Source of the DNA: Schlesneria sp. DSM 10557
GTDB taxonomy: Bacteria; Planctomycetota; Planctomycetia; Planctomycetales; Planctomycetaceae
Assembly: GCF_041860085.1 (NCBI RefSeq)
Contig: NZ_CP124747.1
Location: forward strand, 1,178,001-1,242,000
Reading direction: 5' to 3'
DNA: 64,000 bases
Shown: positions 34,536 through 43,249 of the stretch, piece by piece
Layout: every line of letters begins with the position of its first letter
How positions within the stretch are numbered: position 1 is the stretch's first letter
Translations under genes and position numbers: made by a program
Notes under the pieces: generated by a model
The model's input: only the letters and a program-made list of their open reading frames with translations
Database searches by the model: none
Told to the model about the DNA's origin: nothing

Positions 34536-36023
34536 TCATGGAATGGACCAGGTTGTCTCGACCTCGAACGGGAACACAGGCTTCCGCCGATGCTGATAGG
34601 GAAGCTGCGTCATGTCGGCCATCGTAACCCCGCGGGTATTGACGCGCAGAACACTGGGACAGACGGGACGGTAAGCAGCCAGCGGGGCATTCACCCCTTT
34701 CGCCACGATGATCTGAAACTGATCGGGTTGCAGGCCGAAAGCCGTCAGTTGCTTGAGACTGAACGGAAGCGTCCGCTTGGTTGTAACCATGATTGTCAGG
34801 CCGCGATCGGTCTTGAGGATTGCAGTGCGTCCCTGGTCGAATTCGGTGAATCCGCCATGCCGTACCTCCGACTCCTTGAACCGACCATCGGTCAGTTGCT
34901 CAACGCGAAACGTCCCTACGAGCGGAGCACCGTGCAGGTCATCTGTCCTGCCACCAATTGTGAACGTCGCCGTGTTTCCCACCCCCGTCGCTTCTGCTGC
35001 GCGAACAGCGTCAGCATCATCGATACAGACAAACGCAGGGCCAACTCCTGTACGATAAAGTTCCCAGGCAATCCATGTTCCGTCACCTGGCGATCCCCCC
35101 CCGACATTGTCACCCATGTCCAGCATGCAAACGGGTCCGGGAAGTTTCACGGCCTGAGCAACAGCCTCTTCGACGGTCAGGAATGTTCCGGCCAACCCGT
35201 GCCGCTGATTCCACATTTCCTGTCCGAGTTCATTGGCCACTTGCTGAGCCAATTCAGGCTGACCGTCTGTAATGACCAATGCAGACGAGCCCATTTCTGA
35301 GACATCAGCGTAGGGGAAACCGAACATCAGGCTGGCCCCCAGCACACCGGGACGATGTCTCGCTTCATCGAAGTGGGCACACAACTCGAGACAGGGGGAT
35401 TCCGAAGTACATTGCCGTTCGATGTTGATGGCCATGGGTGGATAGCAGGCCGCCTGGACCAGGCGAATCTCCCCTTTTAATGTCCGCACCATGAGGATCG
35501 CGGCTTCGAGCCCGCGTTGTTCCTGGTCGACGTGCGGGTTCGTGCGATAGGCAACGAGCGCATTCGTCGCAGCGACCATTTCCGGAGAAAGATTTCCGTG
35601 TGGATCAAGTGTTCCGACGATGGGAAGATCAGGCCCCACGGCCTGGCGAACCCGGGTCAGCCATTCACCGTCGGCATCAGGATAGTCTTTGGAAACCGTT
35701 GCACCGTGCGGTGCAACCAGCAACCCGTCTAAAGGCCCGGCCTTGCGGAGTTCACTGAGCATCATATCCAGCAAATGGTTGAACGCTTCTGGTTCAATCG
35801 TCCCGAAGGGAAGGGCTCGCGCTGCGAACAACGGTACAGCTTCGATTCCTGCCGCTGCGAGTCCATCAAAAAATCCACGAACTTCGTGGTGAGCCGTTGC
35901 AAACGCCTGACGGACGTCTTCGCCTACAAGCAGCAATTCCTGACGGAAATGATCCAATGTCGTCACCCCAGGCAGGAACGTATTCGACTCTTGAATCAAA
36001 GCAAGAATTCCAACTCGCGGCAT
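34536..36023 (-). CDS. M81 family metallopeptidase (MlrC/microcystinase C-like)
   Basis: 495 residues; ATG 36023 with GGGGAGAG 8 nt upstream. The family begins RVGILALIQESNTFLPG, with the N-terminal domain DUF1485 covering about 2-290: LDGLLVAPHGATVSKDY and GTLDPHGNLS carry metal-binding His and Asp, followed by AYRTNPHVDQEQRG. The C-terminal MlrC domain (about 300-480) starts at PVCMLDMGDNVGGGSPGDG. MlrC proteins of microcystin-degrading sphingomonads cleave linear peptide intermediates; most relatives in other bacteria have unknown substrates. No signal peptide; predicted cytoplasmic. It stands as a single gene, 137 bp upstream of the GspF cluster on the same strand and divergent from the acetolactate decarboxylase. 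Confidence 0.88.
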   Translation of the reverse strand: MPRVGILALIQESNTFLPGVTTLDHFRQELLLVGEDVRQAFATAHHEVRGFFDGLAAAGIEAVPLFAARALPFGTIEPEAFNHLLDMMLSELRKAGPLDGLLVAPHGATVSKDYPDADGEWLTRVRQAVGPDLPIVGTLDPHGNLSPEMVAATNALVAYRTNPHVDQEQRGLEAAILMVRTLKGEIRLVQAACYPPMAINIERQCTSESPCLELCAHFDEARHRPGVLGASLMFGFPYADVSEMGSSALVITDGQPELAQQVANELGQEMWNQRHGLAGTFLTVEEAVAQAVKLPGPVCMLDMGDNVGGGSPGDGTWIAWELYRTGVGPAFVCIDDADAVRAAEATGVGNTATFTIGGRTDDLHGAPLVGTFRVEQLTDGRFKESEVRHGGFTEFDQGRTAILKTDRGLTIMVTTKRTLPFSLKQLTAFGLQPDQFQIIVAKGVNAPLAAYRPVCPSVLRVNTRGVTMADMTQLPYQHRRKPVFPFEVETTWSIP

Positions 36024-36415
36024 GATGTTTACTCTCCCCGTCTCAGGTTGTTGGCCAAGGTGTCAGGACGTTTTCACATGAGCGACAAGTACCATGATAA
36101 ACTAAAGACAGCATGCCTGAAACTGTCCACGCAAGAATCTGACGAAAATTCCTGAAAGTCGGAGCGCCGCTGCCGAGTGTATCGGCAGCGACGACGCTGA
36201 AACAAACAGCTCGCCCCATTCCTTGGACGACTGCCGAATGCGCGAGGGTGCAGTAAGTTCGACTCGACAATGCCGTGAAACATCGTGGGGGACATGCTAC
36301 AGTCGCGCTGCGAAAGTTTCGTCGAATCGACAGGCCCCCCCAAGGAACAGCCCCATTGGCCATTACAGACTTCGACCGACCTGAAGCGACTTCCCAGTTG
36401 ACTACTTCTGGCCTC
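36024..36415. other. Divergent intergenic region
   Basis: 392 bp between the MlrC-like and acetolactate decarboxylase genes. An in-frame upstream ATG at 36275 could extend the latter by 47 residues, but the extension is Arg/Pro-rich and has no domain. Otherwise only promoter function is expected; no clear boxes were found. Confidence 0.45.
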
Positions 36416-37318
36416 GTGTTGCGATGGATGCAATCCCTGGTCACGAGTTTGTTGCTGCTGGCTCTTGGGGCAGGTTGCTCTCAGGCACCTGCGGTCGCTA
36501 CGCAGCCCGCTGCGAACGGTTCGAATGCACCGGCAGAAAATGGCGCCCAGACGGCCACATCCTCTGTTTCCGTCCCCCGTGACCAGATCACTCAGATCTC
36601 TGTCATCAATGCGCTCATGCTGGGGCACTACGATGGCATCACCACATTTGAGGAATTGCTGCGGTATGGTGACTTCGGAGTCGGAACACTCAACCAGCTC
36701 GACGGCGAGTTAATCATTCTGGATGGGCAGGGATATCAGGTCCATGGCGACGGTACGATCGATCGCGTAGCCCCGTCCGCGAAAACGCCATTTGCCGTCG
36801 TCACTCCATTTGATCGAGCGGAGCAGCAAAAGCTCCCGCAGATCGAGAGTCTGGAGTGGCTCGATGACCATCTGGACGAAGCGATCGGCCATCCGAATAA
36901 ATTCATCGCCGTTCGCATTCACGCCAACTTCGCCACAATTACGCTTCGCAGTGTGAAAGTGCAGTCGCCCCCATATCGTCCCCTGGGGGTCGTGGCAAAG
37001 GAACAGTCAGTCTGGACTCGCGAGAATGTCACAGGAACATTGATCGGTATCCGTTGTCCCAAGTGGGTCCAGGGTCTGAATGTTCCCGGCTACCACTGGC
37101 ACTTCCTTGCCGATGATCTGTCGTTAGGAGGGCACGTCCTGAAGTGTGCGGCGGGATCCGCACTTGCCGAATATGACGTCTGTCAGGAATGGCTCGTGCG
37201 TCTCGTCGATGCACCGGGATTCGATACGGTCAATCTGAACCAGGACCTTAATCGGGAACTCCGCCGAGTCGAGAGTGCCCGAGATGATGAAGAATCCGAA
37301 GCTCCCCCGAACAAATAG
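36416..37318 (+). CDS. Alpha-acetolactate decarboxylase, probable exported lipoprotein
   Basis: About 300 residues if begun at GTG 36416; ATG 36428 is also possible. The start gives a hydrophobic signal (SLLLLALGAGC) ending in a lipobox-like LGAGC with Cys21. After a 35-residue Ala/Ser linker the decarboxylase domain starts (ISVINALMLGHYDG), with YGDFGVGTLNQLDGELI (Glu98 as catalytic Glu), FIAVRIHANFATITLRSV with Arg, and GYHWHFLADDLSLGGHVL, whose His227, His229 and His240 match the zinc ligands. The enzyme turns acetolactate to acetoin. It normally sits in the cytoplasm or, in Brevibacillus, is secreted; an envelope-tethered form is unusual. No acetolactate synthase or acetoin gene is near. 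Family is confident, location inferred. Confidence 0.85.
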   Translation: MLRWMQSLVTSLLLLALGAGCSQAPAVATQPAANGSNAPAENGAQTATSSVSVPRDQITQISVINALMLGHYDGITTFEELLRYGDFGVGTLNQLDGELIILDGQGYQVHGDGTIDRVAPSAKTPFAVVTPFDRAEQQKLPQIESLEWLDDHLDEAIGHPNKFIAVRIHANFATITLRSVKVQSPPYRPLGVVAKEQSVWTRENVTGTLIGIRCPKWVQGLNVPGYHWHFLADDLSLGGHVLKCAAGSALAEYDVCQEWLVRLVDAPGFDTVNLNQDLNRELRRVESARDDEESEAPPNK

Positions 37319-37333
37319 AATTTGCGGTCGCCA

Positions 37334-38269
37334 TTACTTGTACGACACCTGCTCGGGACGCGGTAATTCATCGAGATTCCGGATCCCAAACAGCGACAGG
37401 AACCGGGGTGTGGTCACGTAGTGAACTTCTTTGGGGTTTTGGGGGTCCCGCACCACCGCAACCAATTCGCGGCGCACGAGCTGCCTGACGACCGCTCCAC
37501 GTCCTGGTTTACCAAGCTCTTCAATCCGTGCCTGCGTCATCGGCTGGTGATAGGCGATGACCGCCAGTACCTCCAGGGCCTCTTGTGACAACCGAACCTC
37601 TTTTGGCCCCAGTCCGTATACTTTATGGCGAATCCGTTCAAACTCTTCGCGGAGCGTCAGGCGGTAACCTCCCTCACCAAGGCGGATTTCGTAGGGTCGC
37701 CCCTCAGCCGCATAAAGCCGGTTCAGTTCGTCAATCTCGCGGTCAACGTAGTCCGATCTGAAATCGCCACGCAAGACACTGGCCAGCCGACTTGCCGTCA
37801 GCGATGTTCCCCCCACAAACAGGCACGCCTCGATAATCTGACGAGGAACAGGCCGAAATTCGGGTGCCGGTACAGCGTCTGATTTCGCGAGCGGCTCCGG
37901 ACTCTCATCCGCAATCCCGCCGTCGGGTATTGGCTCCAGCAACTCATCTGGTTCGCCTGCCGCCGCGGGTGCATGCCCGGCATTCAGAACGGGGGCTTTA
38001 GAGGCTTCCACCTCTTCCGCAGCGTCGTCGAGTCCTTCCTGCAGTTCCTCGAGTGTTGAGGATTCCGGTACGGGAGGCGCAAACTCGATTTCCGATGCTT
38101 CCAGCGCCGAGAGTGCCTTGAGGTAGGCGGCCTCCAGTTCTCCTCCCCCCCAGTCATCGACAGGATCGCTTAAGAGTTCATCATCCTCCTGCAGATCGTC
38201 GTCGTAGGGATCGAAGTCCGATTCATCGTCGCTGAGATCAGGCTGATCGTCTGAAAAAGAACTGGTCAT
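37334..38269 (-). CDS. scpB: Segregation and condensation protein B, with long acidic N-terminal extension
   Basis: 311 residues from ATG 38269; a start at 38329 would add 20 residues. Residues about 1-140 are strongly acidic (many Asp/Glu, with Pro/Ala), a low-complexity extension. The ScpB core starts near 145 (RQIIEACLFVGGTSLTASRL) and has the two winged helices: the first up to RLTLREEFE, the second starting LSQEALEVLAVIAYHQPMTQ then RGAVVRQLVRRELVAVVRD, ending in the LFGIRNLDELP tail. Normal ScpB proteins are about 180-200 residues. ScpB works with ScpA and SMC in chromosome condensation. No scpA gene is adjacent. It is preceded on the same strand by S1/P1 nuclease and converges on the acetolactate decarboxylase. 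Confidence 0.9.
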   Translation of the reverse strand: MTSSFSDDQPDLSDDESDFDPYDDDLQEDDELLSDPVDDWGGGELEAAYLKALSALEASEIEFAPPVPESSTLEELQEGLDDAAEEVEASKAPVLNAGHAPAAAGEPDELLEPIPDGGIADESPEPLAKSDAVPAPEFRPVPRQIIEACLFVGGTSLTASRLASVLRGDFRSDYVDREIDELNRLYAAEGRPYEIRLGEGGYRLTLREEFERIRHKVYGLGPKEVRLSQEALEVLAVIAYHQPMTQARIEELGKPGRGAVVRQLVRRELVAVVRDPQNPKEVHYVTTPRFLSLFGIRNLDELPRPEQVSYK

Positions 38270-38377
38270 ACGACGGAATCCAGAGACGAAGACATTCTCG
38301 GACAATTGAATCCAACCATCGCCGATCATTGCAAGTGGACCATTCGCCCCTTCCAGACACGCGGATCGGGACAGAAG

Positions 38378-39508
38378 TCAACGGAACGTGCGACCGCGGT
38401 ATGAACTGCGGTAAGCGGGCATCTCGTATTCTCGAATTGATTCGCGACTGGCCGGATCGTGTGCGATCAGGTATTTCAACCGGGCTGCCAGCCGATATCC
38501 TGCCAGGACGACTCGACGCTCGGCGATCGTATGTGCCTGAGAGATCCACTGCGGGGAAACGGCCGGGACCGACTCCGGCGCCACTTCATGAGATTCCACT
38601 TTGGACCAGGGGGTGTAGGGGAGCCGCCCGTTCATGTAAATGGCCTCGACAGCAATCTGGTAACTCTCTTCTGCGAATTCGGTCGACAGACGGTTCTGTG
38701 CGTATTCCGGCAGTCGCGACACAGACAAGCGTGGGTCGTGCGAAAGTCTTTCAGACAGATTCACAACATCCTGATAACGGGAATGGGTCCCCAGCATATC
38801 GTCCCAGACGGTGTGGAGTTTCCGGGGCTTCGAAGCATGGTTAATTCGAATCCCCAGCTTGTTCCCCCCTTCATCACCATGCTTCAGGAATGGAAGCTGT
38901 GGATCGACAAACGCCACCACGTGCAAGGGTTGGTGAATGTCGCCGATCAGGTGAAACAGCCAGCACATCCGGATTGCCCGGATCTCGTGTTGAGTCAGCT
39001 CAATTTCAGGATGCGATGTTTCCTGAGCCTTACCGCGCAAAATGAGGTAGGACTGGTCCAATTGATCGATCAGGTTGGTTTGTTCCGACGGATTCGACGG
39101 CTTGGGGAACTGCGGCATCGGTTGTGCCGGTAGCTCTGTGTCCAGTTGGCCCGGTCGAATACGGTAGTTGACGTAGTGCCAGTGAGGATGGTGATATCGG
39201 TAGATGGAATGAGAGGAAATCGGGGCGCGAGTCTGTTCTCGTGGCGGACGAATGTGGTCCGGCCAGGTTGCTGCGCGCAGGAAAATCCATTCGCTGGCCG
39301 TCACCTGACTCGGTCGATCCTTCAGAATGACGTCGTGCAGGTGAGGATGATGCCGCAAAATCGAGATCACCGCCGCCCGTTCGCCATCAGTCAACTGGTC
39401 GTAGGCGATTCGGGCAATCGTCATGTGCCCAAGATCATTCCACGCGAATACGGATGTGCTGCAAAATAAAATTAAGCACAGCGAAGTGATGAACTGACTG
39501 CGTCGCAT
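38378..39508 (-). CDS. S1/P1 nuclease family protein, exported
   Basis: 376 residues; ATG 39508 with GGAAAGGA about 7 nt upstream. The signal peptide (MRRSQFITSLCLILFCSTSV plus FA) should be cleaved to leave Trp23 at the new N terminus, which is one of the zinc ligands in this family, followed by WNDLGHMTIARIA with His28. Other ligands fit WPDHIRPP (Asp), HYVN, and HLIGDIHQPLHVV with its His/Asp pairs, then GGNKLGIRINH and LHTVWDDML. Such enzymes are trinuclear zinc nucleases that cleave single-stranded DNA or RNA or 3'-nucleotides. Likely periplasmic, for nucleotide and phosphate scavenging. Basic, Arg-rich C terminus. Single gene. Confidence 0.92.
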   Translation of the reverse strand: MRRSQFITSLCLILFCSTSVFAWNDLGHMTIARIAYDQLTDGERAAVISILRHHPHLHDVILKDRPSQVTASEWIFLRAATWPDHIRPPREQTRAPISSHSIYRYHHPHWHYVNYRIRPGQLDTELPAQPMPQFPKPSNPSEQTNLIDQLDQSYLILRGKAQETSHPEIELTQHEIRAIRMCWLFHLIGDIHQPLHVVAFVDPQLPFLKHGDEGGNKLGIRINHASKPRKLHTVWDDMLGTHSRYQDVVNLSERLSHDPRLSVSRLPEYAQNRLSTEFAEESYQIAVEAIYMNGRLPYTPWSKVESHEVAPESVPAVSPQWISQAHTIAERRVVLAGYRLAARLKYLIAHDPASRESIREYEMPAYRSSYRGRTFR

Positions 39509-40179
39509 GACAGAATCCTTTCCGTCGTGTCGTTTTCTCTGTGCTTCTGTATCTCTGTCACAGCCTTGAGTCTACGCCAGGATGCGTAGACTCAGGCCGT
39601 CGATTGCCTGATCAGTGACACTAGCCTCGGAAAGATCTGTGGCAGTTCACACCAGCGCGTCGAAATCGTGAAGCGCCCATCGACCAACCACAACAGCATC
39701 GCCGCCGTATTTGATTGCCAATGCGCACGTTCCGTAAATCGTTCCCTGCTCAGACTCTTCCAGAACGGTTTTGATATGCCTTCTCTCCAGACCCGGATTA
39801 GCGGGAAGCAGAGCAATTCATTGCAATTTCGACAAGATGAGATTGTCCTGATCTCCTGGTTTTCCTTTTGCCCACTGGATAAATGGTCAGGACCGACATC
39901 GATTCCGCTCAGTTACCACGCCAGTGGGGCCAGTTGGTCGCCCCGGTAACAGAGAAAGCGTGAAGCTCACCGACCCCAGCGATCCGGGCAAATCAAGACT
40001 GGATTCAAAAACTGGCGAACCTGGGTTAGACCGCCGGACTCACGCTGGGGGGAGCGAATCATTTCACAAAGCCCCCCAACTTTCCTGGATGAAACGAGAC
40101 GGTTTGACGTTAGCAGGGAATCTCATTTAGAGTTTCCCTGACTGGCACCCGGAACTCACTTTTTTTGAAAACACTACTG
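39509..40179. other. Intergenic region with an inverted repeat
   Basis: 671 bp between the divergent nuclease and hisF genes. Two overlapping frames (39592-39816 minus, 39668-39949 plus) have no recognisable domain and I do not call them. One strong hairpin is present at 39567-39594. Confidence 0.5.
39567..39594. repeat. Perfect 11-bp inverted repeat
   Basis: TGAGTCTACGC (39567-39577) and GCGTAGACTCA (39584-39594) with a 6-nt loop. It lies 59 bp upstream of the S1/P1 nuclease start. There is no T-run, so it may be an operator or an mRNA leader structure rather than a terminator. Confidence 0.6.
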
Positions 40180-40974
40180 ATGCTCGCTAAACGCATTATT
40201 CCATGTCTCGACGTCCACGGCGGACGGGTCGTGAAAGGGGTGAACTTCCTGAATCTGCGCGACGCGGGTGATCCAGTCCAGGTTGCTGCCCGCTATGAAG
40301 AAGACGGTGCCGACGAACTGGTGTTCCTCGACATTACCGCCAGCCACGAGGAACGAGGAATCATTCTGGACGTAGTCCGACGTACGTCCGAAGTCTGCTT
40401 TATGCCTCTCACAGTGGGGGGCGGGATTCGGTCGCTTGACGACATCCGCATGCTGCTGAATGCCGGATGCGACAAGGTCTCGATCAACTCGGCCGCGGTC
40501 AAAGATCCAGACTTCATCCGCCAGGCCGCGTTGAAATTTGGAAGCCAGTGCATTGTCGTCAACATTGACCCCAAGCGAGTCCAGCGGGACGGCAAAGAAG
40601 TCTGGGAGGTCCATGTGAACGGCGGCCGTGTTCCAACAGGGCTGGAAGCAGTCGCCTGGGCCAAAGAAGTCGAGCGACTTGGTGCGGGGGAAATCGTCCT
40701 CACATCGATGGACGCGGACGGAACACAGGACGGCTATGATGTGGAAATGACTCGGGCCGTCGCGGACGCAGTGCAAATTCCCGTTGTTGCCAGCGGTGGC
40801 GCCGGAAACCCTGAACACCTGCGCGAAGTCCTTACCGAAGGTCACGCCAGTGCAGCTCTGGCGGCCAGTATCTTCCACTATGGAACTCACCCCATCGGCG
40901 AGACAAAACACTACCTCAAGGAGCACGGGGTGCCCATTCGCTTCAATTCGCTGACTGGCGCCGGCGCGAGTTGA
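40180..40974 (+). CDS. hisF: Imidazole glycerol phosphate synthase cyclase subunit HisF
   Basis: 264 residues from ATG 40180; the TTG at 40165 is unlikely. A complete (beta/alpha)8 barrel is visible: [20 protein letters not shown] with catalytic Asp11-type residue (Asp10 in this count), [19 protein letters not shown], the phosphate-binding loops KVSINSAA and [12 protein letters not shown], and the second catalytic Asp in [13 protein letters not shown]. HisF uses ammonia from HisH to convert PRFAR to imidazole glycerol phosphate and AICAR in histidine synthesis. A length of about 255-265 is normal. HisH and other his genes are not nearby, so the pathway is dispersed. It is a single gene. Confidence 0.96.
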   Translation: MLAKRIIPCLDVHGGRVVKGVNFLNLRDAGDPVQVAARYEEDGADELVFLDITASHEERGIILDVVRRTSEVCFMPLTVGGGIRSLDDIRMLLNAGCDKVSINSAAVKDPDFIRQAALKFGSQCIVVNIDPKRVQRDGKEVWEVHVNGGRVPTGLEAVAWAKEVERLGAGEIVLTSMDADGTQDGYDVEMTRAVADAVQIPVVASGGAGNPEHLREVLTEGHASAALAASIFHYGTHPIGETKHYLKEHGVPIRFNSLTGAGAS

Positions 40975-41312
40975 GAATCCGCTGTCCGAAAGGCGAGTAA
41001 ATACGGGGTAAGAAGTGGCGAGAGGATGCAGAGACTCTGGTCCTCGCCGCTCGAATCGCACTCCCGCCGAAGGATATTTCCTGAAATCGAGCTGACGACT
41101 GGCCGCTGTGTGTGAAATCCTCAGAACGTTTTCGACATAACACTTTTGCCAAGCTGGTTTAAGTGTCCTGTTGCCACCAAAGTCCGTGTTTGTGGTATCG
41201 AGCCTTAGGCGGAGCGGAATCCACTCCAAAGCCTCACCGTTTTGTCGTAGAATCCTGCACCGTGGTATGTCAACAAGGTCAGAGCCCCCGGGGCGTCCTG
41301 TCAGGAATTCCT
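40975..41312. other. Intergenic region, no gene seen
   Basis: 338 bp between hisF and the PQQ-like propeller gene. An in-frame upstream extension of the next gene (from 41163) has no domain. Nothing else recognised. Confidence 0.5.
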
Positions 41313-42578
41313 ATGCGAAAATCCACTGTTTCTGCCATCGTGGCAATTCTCTGCTTCAGTTCGGTTGTTCACGCAGAGAACTGGGGACACTGGCGCGGTC
41401 CCACGGGAAATGGAACCGCCCCGTCAGCGAACCCGCCGCTTGAATGGACCACGACACAGAACGTCAAATGGAAATACAAGATTCCAGGACTCGGATCGTC
41501 GTCTCCTGTGATCTGGGGTCATCGCGTCTTCGTCACCACAGCAGCTCCCGCCGTGGGAAAGAGTGCGGGTGACGGTGCCCTCGATTTTAAGGTCATCTGC
41601 CTCGATCGCGCGACGGGCAATCTGGTCTGGGAAAAGTCGGCCGTCATCGCCAAGCCACACCAGCAGACCCATTCCACGAACGGGTTCTGTTCGGCCTCTC
41701 CTTGCACGGACGGTGAAAGACTCTATGCCCACTTCGGTTCACGCGGACTGTACTGCTACACGCTCGATGGCGAACTCGTCTGGAAACGTGACGACTTTGG
41801 AAAGATGGACATCCGCAACAGTTTCGGCGAAGGAAGCTCGCCGACTCTGGCAGACAACAAAATTCTGGTCCCCTGGGACCACGAAGGAAAATCCGCCGTC
41901 TTTGCACTCGATAAGCTGACCGGCAAAACTGTCTGGAAGACGGATCGAGATGAAACAACGTGCTGGGCCACGCCACTCGTGGTCGACAACGAAGGACGCA
42001 AACAAGTCGTGCTGAATGGTCAGAAGTTTGCGCGCAGCTACGATCTGGATTCCGGTCAGGAACTCTGGCGGTGTGGTGGTCAGACCGAGCGACCAGTCGC
42101 TTCTCCTGTCGCCGAAAACGGAGTCGTCTACGTCACGAGCGGTCACCGCGGCTCGTTCATGGGTGCCTTTCGCTTGAATGGCAAAGGCGACATCAAAGGG
42201 ACCAACCAGGTAGCCTGGACCGTTGATCGGGACACTCCTGACATTGCCTCTCCGCTCCTCTCTTCGGGGAGAATTTACTTTCACAAGGGGAAATCGGGAC
42301 AGTTCTCCTGCGTCGATGCCGCAACCGGAAAACCTTATTACATGGGCAACCGCATCCCCGGACTCGACAGCATCTATGCTTCACCGGTCGCCGCAGGGGG
42401 ATACGTTTTCTTGACGGGACGCAACGGAACGACGGTCGTCATCAAAGATGCTCCGAAACTCGAAATCGTGGGAACAAACTCGGTCGAAGAAACCGTCGAC
42501 GCCACTCCGGCTCCTGTCGACAACGAACTCTTCATTCGTGGCGAGCACCACCTGTTCTGCATTGCGAATGAAAAGTAG
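41313..42578 (+). CDS. PQQ-binding-like beta-propeller protein, exported
   Basis: 421 residues from ATG 41313, which has AGGA 7 nt upstream. A signal peptide (RKSTVSAIVAILCFSSVVHA) is followed by NWGHWRGPTGNGTA, the usual start of planctomycete PQQ-like propellers. Repeating strands such as VICLDRATGNLVWEKS, CYTLDGELVWKRD and FALDKLTGKTVWKTD build a seven- or eight-bladed propeller. No PQQ-dehydrogenase active-site set is evident, so it is probably a binding or scaffold protein rather than an enzyme. Predicted periplasmic. It resembles the C-terminal part of the 1159-residue protein at 5.8-9.2 kb but is free-standing. Confidence 0.88.
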   Translation: MRKSTVSAIVAILCFSSVVHAENWGHWRGPTGNGTAPSANPPLEWTTTQNVKWKYKIPGLGSSSPVIWGHRVFVTTAAPAVGKSAGDGALDFKVICLDRATGNLVWEKSAVIAKPHQQTHSTNGFCSASPCTDGERLYAHFGSRGLYCYTLDGELVWKRDDFGKMDIRNSFGEGSSPTLADNKILVPWDHEGKSAVFALDKLTGKTVWKTDRDETTCWATPLVVDNEGRKQVVLNGQKFARSYDLDSGQELWRCGGQTERPVASPVAENGVVYVTSGHRGSFMGAFRLNGKGDIKGTNQVAWTVDRDTPDIASPLLSSGRIYFHKGKSGQFSCVDAATGKPYYMGNRIPGLDSIYASPVAAGGYVFLTGRNGTTVVIKDAPKLEIVGTNSVEETVDATPAPVDNELFIRGEHHLFCIANEK

Positions 42579-43249
42579 CCGAATTGCCCAAGTGGCCGTC
42601 TCGGACCGGGATAAGCGAGCCTTCCCATGAGTTTCCAGAAGGAAAACGCAACGGAGGGCGCTTCGGGCGGCCACCTCCGAGCATGGCGGACAATTGCAAA
42701 ATCCACACCTGCGTAATGCGGTACCCCACTGACCGAACGGCTCCGTAAAGTTCCGGTCCCATCCGAATTCGAGCAACGCGACTCACCGGGAATCGGTCTG
42801 CTGACTGGTGTCTTCAAGGAAACCCAGCGAGTTCGCGCCCACCGTGCCCAAGCGTGATTGAACGTGACTGAAACAGTCGCTCAGACGAGTCATCGATACC
42901 GGGTGGCGTAGCCGCACCCGTCGTATCATCGCCTCCAGGGGACCGAGCAAACTCGCTTGCTCCCCGCCTGATTCGGTTACCATCGGCGACGCAACTCGCT
43001 CGATTCTCCGTACGGGTGCCCAAATTCGTCAGCCCGATCCCCATCGAGAATGGTGCGGGAATTTTTCCAAGAGAAATTTGACTTTTTTTTGTAACGCTGC
43101 TTGTGGTCCAGCGAATTAAACTGCACAGCGGTTTCACCTCGCGTCCGTCTTCAGACATAATGTCGACTATCGGTGGTCGCATCAGGCAGACAGGGATGAT
43201 TAATCGCCCGGTCCCTCGAAAGCGATCTGTGTTTCGTAGGATGTTACTG
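42579..43249. other. Intergenic region with one hairpin
   Basis: 671 bp between the propeller gene and the second PSD1 gene. A stem CGGGTG...CACCCG (42900-42920) and a T-rich stretch at 43080-43092 are visible. No gene recognised; frames on both strands lack domains. Confidence 0.45.

Noticed and set aside
35317-35500. Frames antisense to the MlrC-like gene that look long
   Set aside because: They are shadows of a gene with clear family motifs on the other strand.
39592-39949. Possible small genes on both strands
   Set aside because: No domain, no ribosome site; codons unlike neighbours.
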